Assembly (NCBI GenBank): GCA_031404155.1 | Contig: JANNGZ010000146.1 | Location: 1 to 16,975 of the forward strand | DNA from: JANNGZ01 sp031404155 | Lineage (GTDB): Bacteria > Pseudomonadota > Gammaproteobacteria > Burkholderiales > Burkholderiaceae_C | Reading direction: 5' to 3' | Length of the DNA stretch: 16,975 nucleotides | In this document: positions 14,694-16,975 of the stretch, piece by piece | How the letters are laid out: every line of letters starts with the position of its first letter | How positions within the stretch are numbered: position 1 is the stretch's first letter | Program-made: the position numbers and the translations under genes | The notes under the pieces: model-generated | Databases searched by the model: none | Told to the model about the DNA's origin: nothing | What the model saw: only the letters and a program-made list of their open reading frames with translations

Positions 14694-16247
14694 TCAGCGC
14701 AGGAATAGGCGATACACGGGGTTGTCGGTTTCGTCGACACAAGGATAGGCCAGGGTGTCGAGGAAGGCGCGGAAAGCGTCCTTGTCGCCGCGCGGGACCT
14801 GAATACCGACCAGGATGCGGCCGTAGTCGGCGCCCTGGTTGCGGTAGTGAAAGAGACTGATGTTCCAGCCCGGGTGCATCGCGTCGAGAAATCGCATCAG
14901 CGCGCCAGGCCGCTCGGGGAAGACGAAGCGGTACAGCCGCTCGTGGCGGGCCAGTTCGCTGCGCCCGCCGACCATGTGCCGCACATGCTCCTTGGCGAGC
15001 TCGTCGTCGCTCAGGTTGACGGTGGCAAAGCCATGCTGTTCGAAGTGGCGCGCGATGCGCTCGGCCTCGTCGCGCTTGGAGATGCCGACACCGACGAAGA
15101 CATGCGCCTCGTTCGCAGCCGAGATGCGGTAGTTGAACTCGGTGACGCTGCGCGGGCCGATGAGCTCGCAGAATCGTTTGAACGAACCCCGCTCCTCGGG
15201 GATCGTCACCGCGAACAGCGCCTCGCGGTGCTCGCCGAATTCGGCCCGCTCGGCCACAAAGCGCAGGCGGTCGAAGTTCATGTTGGCGCCGCAGGTGATC
15301 GCGATGAAGGTCTTGCCCTTGAGCTTGTGCTGCTCCACGTACTGCTTGACTGCCGCCACACCGAGCGCGCCGGCGGGTTCGAGAATGCTTCGCGTGTCCT
15401 GGAACACGTCCTTGATGGCGGCACAGACCGCGTCGGTGTCGACGACGCAGAAGTCGTCGACCAGTTCGCGCGTCAGGCGAAACGTCTCTTCGCCGACCAG
15501 CTTGACCGCGGTGCCGTCGGAGAAGAGGCCGACATCGGTCAGTTGAATCCGCTTGCCGGCGCGTACCGAACGCACCATCGCGTCCGAGTCCTCGGTCTGC
15601 ACGCCGATGACCTTAATTTCCGGCCGCACCGCCTTGATGTAGGCCGCGATGCCGGAGATCAGGCCGCCGCCGCCGATGGCGACGAACACCGCATCGATCG
15701 GACCCTGGTGCTGGCGCAGGATCTCCATCGCGATGGTGCCCTGGCCGGCGATCACATCGGGGTCGTCGAAGGGATGCACGAAGGTCAGGCCTTCGGAGGA
15801 CTCGAGTTCCTTGGCATGAACATAGGCGTCGGAGTAGCTGTCGCCATGCAGCACTACCTCGCCGCCGAGCGCTTTGACGGCGTCGACCTTCAGCCGCGGG
15901 GTGGTCACCGGCATCACGATCAGCGCCCTGCATCCCAGCCGCTTGGCGCTCAACGCCACGCCCTGCGCGTGGTTGCCGGCGGATGCGCAGATGACGCCGC
16001 GGGCGAGCTGCTCGGCGCTCAGGTGGGCCATCTTGTTGTAGGCGCCGCGCAGCTTGAAGCTGAACACCGGCTGCTGGTCCTCGCGCTTGAGCAGCACATG
16101 GTTGCCCAGGCGGCGCGACAGCAATCGGGCGGGATCCAGCGGCGACTCGATCGCCACGTCATAGACCTTTGCGGTCAGGATGCGTTGCAGGTAGTCGGTG
16201 CGGGGTGCGCGGGCAGTGGCGCTGGGTTTGCGTTTGGCGCCAGCCAT
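14694..16247 (-). CDS. ilvA: Threonine dehydratase, biosynthetic (IlvA)
   Basis: A 517-residue PLP enzyme that deaminates L-threonine to 2-oxobutyrate, the first step toward isoleucine, in the cytoplasm. The catalytic part shows the PLP lysine in SFKLRGAYNK (K65), SAGNHAQG (89-96), the phosphate-binding glycine loop GGGGLISG (192-199) and EPAGALG (290-296). Two ACT-like regulatory regions follow, beginning at EALFAVTIPEERGSF (342-356) and at about 437 (RLYRFVFPERPGALMRFLDAM), as in isoleucine-inhibited biosynthetic enzymes; length matches E. coli IlvA (514). Catabolic TdcB types lack this C-terminal part. The ATG at 16247 has GAGG six bases upstream (GAGGACAAGC). The CobT-like gene follows 23 bp later on the same strand. 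Feedback inhibition by isoleucine is expected from the ACT-like domains. Confidence 0.97.
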   Translation of the reverse strand: MAGAKRKPSATARAPRTDYLQRILTAKVYDVAIESPLDPARLLSRRLGNHVLLKREDQQPVFSFKLRGAYNKMAHLSAEQLARGVICASAGNHAQGVALSAKRLGCRALIVMPVTTPRLKVDAVKALGGEVVLHGDSYSDAYVHAKELESSEGLTFVHPFDDPDVIAGQGTIAMEILRQHQGPIDAVFVAIGGGGLISGIAAYIKAVRPEIKVIGVQTEDSDAMVRSVRAGKRIQLTDVGLFSDGTAVKLVGEETFRLTRELVDDFCVVDTDAVCAAIKDVFQDTRSILEPAGALGVAAVKQYVEQHKLKGKTFIAITCGANMNFDRLRFVAERAEFGEHREALFAVTIPEERGSFKRFCELIGPRSVTEFNYRISAANEAHVFVGVGISKRDEAERIARHFEQHGFATVNLSDDELAKEHVRHMVGGRSELARHERLYRFVFPERPGALMRFLDAMHPGWNISLFHYRNQGADYGRILVGIQVPRGDKDAFRAFLDTLAYPCVDETDNPVYRLFLR

Positions 16248-16349
16248 GCTTGTCCTCGGGCGGTCGTGTTGGCGCGGGGCATGATAAGGCAGCGGTTGCG
16301 CGGCGGTCGGCCGCAGGCGGTGTCCAGCCGAAGTCGGGCGCACGCGCCC

Positions 16350-16381
16350 AAGAAAAAGGCCCGGGGCGTGAGCCTCGGGCC
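16350..16381 (-). terminator. Rho-independent terminator upstream of ilvA
   Basis: On the minus strand GGCCCGAGGC (16381-16372) and GCCCCGGGCC (16367-16358) form a ten-position stem with one A-C mismatch and a four-base loop, followed at once by TTTTTCTT (16357-16350). This is a standard intrinsic terminator acting in the direction of ilvA, about 100 bp before its start codon. No minus-strand coding gene precedes it, so it must end a short RNA or attenuate ilvA. Confidence 0.75.
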
Positions 16382-16451
16382 GAATCCACCAATGAAGGAG
16401 GTGGAGGAGACAAGCATTGCAACGGGCCGCTGTACGCCATTGCCTGCGGCC
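16350..16451 (-). ncRNA. Candidate small RNA or ilvA leader with anti-Shine-Dalgarno loop
   Basis: About 100 nt transcribed toward ilvA and ending in the intrinsic terminator. Before it, TCCACC and GGTGGA (16405-16400 and 16390-16385) form a perfect 6-bp hairpin whose loop TCCTTCATT, with the flanking TCTCCTCCACC, is complementary to Shine-Dalgarno sequences. A third possible stem, GGCCGC/GCGGCC (16451-16446 and 16430-16425), opens the segment. A candidate promoter is TTGCGG (16480-16475), a 17-base spacer and TAGACT (16457-16452), which would start the RNA near 16445 and cut into the first stem. CUCC-rich loops plus a terminator are typical of trans-acting small RNAs. Alternatively it is the 5' leader of the ilvA mRNA with the terminator as an attenuator. 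I do not recognise it as a named RNA family. Confidence 0.45.
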
Positions 16452-16591
16452 AGTCTATCGCCCCGGATGCTGCGCCGCAATATCGATACGGCGAAAATCG
16501 TGGACTAAGCACTCGAATTCGCGTGGCGGGGCATGCGACTTTGCGGGGCGTTTTACGGACCACTGCGCCGAATGGGTGCGAAGGAGTAGCG

Positions 16592-16975
16592 ATGGAGTGC
16601 ACGATCGACTGGATGGGCGGCCACAGCATGGCCTTCGTCGCCGAAACCGGCAGCGGCCACCTCTTGACGATGGATGGCGCACCCGACGGCGGTGGCAGAA
16701 ACCTCGCGCCGCGCCCGATGGAAACGGTGTTGGCCGGTACCGGCGGCTGCACCGCCTACGACGTGATGCTGATCTTGAAGCGCGGCCGCCACGACGTGAC
16801 CGCATGTCGGGTCAAGCTCACTGCCGAGAGGGCTAGCACGGACCCGAAGGTATTCACCCGGATCCATCTTCATTTCCTGATCCAGGGCCGCAAGCTGAGC
16901 GAGGCCGCGGTGCAACGTGCGATCGAGTTGTCGCACGAAAAATACTGCTCGGCGACGATCATGCTGGCCAAGACC
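16592..16975 (+). CDS. OsmC/YhfA-like peroxiredoxin-related protein, 3' end cut by window
   Basis: The open frame gives 128 residues and continues past the right edge. It begins MECTIDWMGGHSMAFVAETG and carries the two reactive cysteines of the OsmC/Ohr superfamily: C53 in GTGGCTAYDVMLILKRGR and C119 in HEKYCSATIML. The C-T-A-Y-D-V and K-Y-C-S patterns fit the YhfA branch of OsmC-like proteins rather than Ohr. OsmC-type proteins reduce organic hydroperoxides using this cysteine pair; the role of the YhfA branch is less clear. AAGGAG (16581-16586) lies five bases before the ATG, supporting the start. Typical length is about 135-145 residues, so only the last strand or so is missing. It is divergent from ilvA and shares the intergenic region with it. 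Confidence 0.9.
   Translation, partial: MECTIDWMGGHSMAFVAETGSGHLLTMDGAPDGGGRNLAPRPMETVLAGTGGCTAYDVMLILKRGRHDVTACRVKLTAERASTDPKVFTRIHLHFLIQGRKLSEAAVQRAIELSHEKYCSATIMLAKT

Larger units (their letters stand above)
16248..16591. promoter_or_regulatory. Intergenic region between ilvA and the OsmC-like gene
   Basis: This 344-bp stretch separates two divergently transcribed genes and should hold both promoters. Toward ilvA, TATCAT (16286-16281, minus) is a possible -10 about 35 bp before the start codon, with no convincing -35. A palindrome GGGCGC/GCGCCC (16336-16349) and a minus-strand terminator (16350-16381) lie further up, then a structured segment that may be a small RNA (16350-16451). I could not pick a convincing promoter for the OsmC-like gene in 16500-16590. 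The only sizeable open frames here are shadows or lack a ribosome binding site. Confidence 0.5.

Noticed and set aside
16159..16440. Minus-strand leader peptide starting MAYSGPLQC upstream of ilvA as a classical attenuator
   Set aside because: It contains no run of Ile, Val or Leu codons, has a poor ribosome site, and the frame reads through the terminator into ilvA out of frame.
14847..16508. Plus-strand open frame of 553 codons opposite ilvA
   Set aside because: It lies antisense to a clear ilvA and its translation is Asp/His/Gln/Val-rich without domain features. It is a shadow.
16392..16508. Small plus-strand ORF of 38 codons (MKEVEETSIATGRC...) in the ilvA upstream region
   Set aside because: There is no ribosome binding site before the ATG, and the region is better explained by the minus-strand hairpin and terminator. 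I could not support it as a gene.
16417..16836. TTG-started plus-strand frame with a strong GGAGGAGA upstream
   Set aside because: Its second half overlaps the OsmC-like gene in another frame and is Arg-rich low-information sequence. The GGAGGAGA is the complement of the anti-Shine-Dalgarno segment of the putative small RNA.
1..16975. tRNA, rRNA, CRISPR arrays, insertion sequences, integrases, attachment sites
   Set aside because: I looked for cloverleaf ends, regularly spaced direct repeats, transposase motifs and terminal inverted repeats and found none. Base composition is even across the window, which argues against recent transfer.

Overview
The window is GC-rich (roughly 70 %), densely coded and has very strong GC bias at third codon positions. 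Together with the protein types (a beta-proteobacterial 5'-nucleotidase, a complete gsp operon of burkholderial type, a 517-residue two-ACT threonine dehydratase) this points to a free-living betaproteobacterium of the order Burkholderiales, probably near the Leptothrix/Rubrivivax/Methylibium group. The lineage is an inference from protein resemblance and composition; no rRNA or tRNA is present to fix it.

Layout. Positions 1-401 (minus) hold the start of a 5'-nucleotidase that runs off the left edge. Upstream of it, on the same strand, is a stand-alone Lon-like AAA+ ATPase (491-1480). From 1623 to 12750 the minus strand carries an eleven-gene type II secretion (T2SS) operon, transcribed gspG-H-I-J-K-L-M-N-D-E-F. 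gspC (12815-13525) is transcribed the other way from a 64-bp divergent promoter region. The operon therefore supplies the pseudopilus (G major; H, I, J, K minor), the inner-membrane platform (L, M, N, F, with C divergent), the outer-membrane secretin (D) and the cytoplasmic motor ATPase (E). No prepilin peptidase (gspO) and no pilotin gene are in the window. Junctions are mostly tight (ATGA overlaps at H/I and N/D, 2 bp at M/N, 13 bp at D/E), but gaps of 135, 121 and 118 bp at K/L, L/M and E/F break the operon into blocks.

To the right, gspC converges on a minus-strand pair, ilvA (14694-16247) followed after 23 bp by a divergent CobT-family protein (13573-14670). A perfect hairpin at 13543-13560 separates the convergent transcripts. 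The 344-bp region between ilvA and a plus-strand OsmC-like gene (from 16592, runs off the right edge) contains a minus-strand terminator with a T run and, just before it, a hairpin whose loop is complementary to Shine-Dalgarno sequences. This looks like a small RNA or an ilvA leader element.

Most of the window is a conventional T2SS locus. The parts that deserve a second look are the CobT-like protein, which appears to lack the catalytic glutamates of the family, the putative small RNA upstream of ilvA, the orphan AAA+ ATPase beside the T2SS operon, and the unusual GspC and GspD tails and long pseudopilin leaders. I found no mobile elements, CRISPR arrays, tRNAs or rRNAs.
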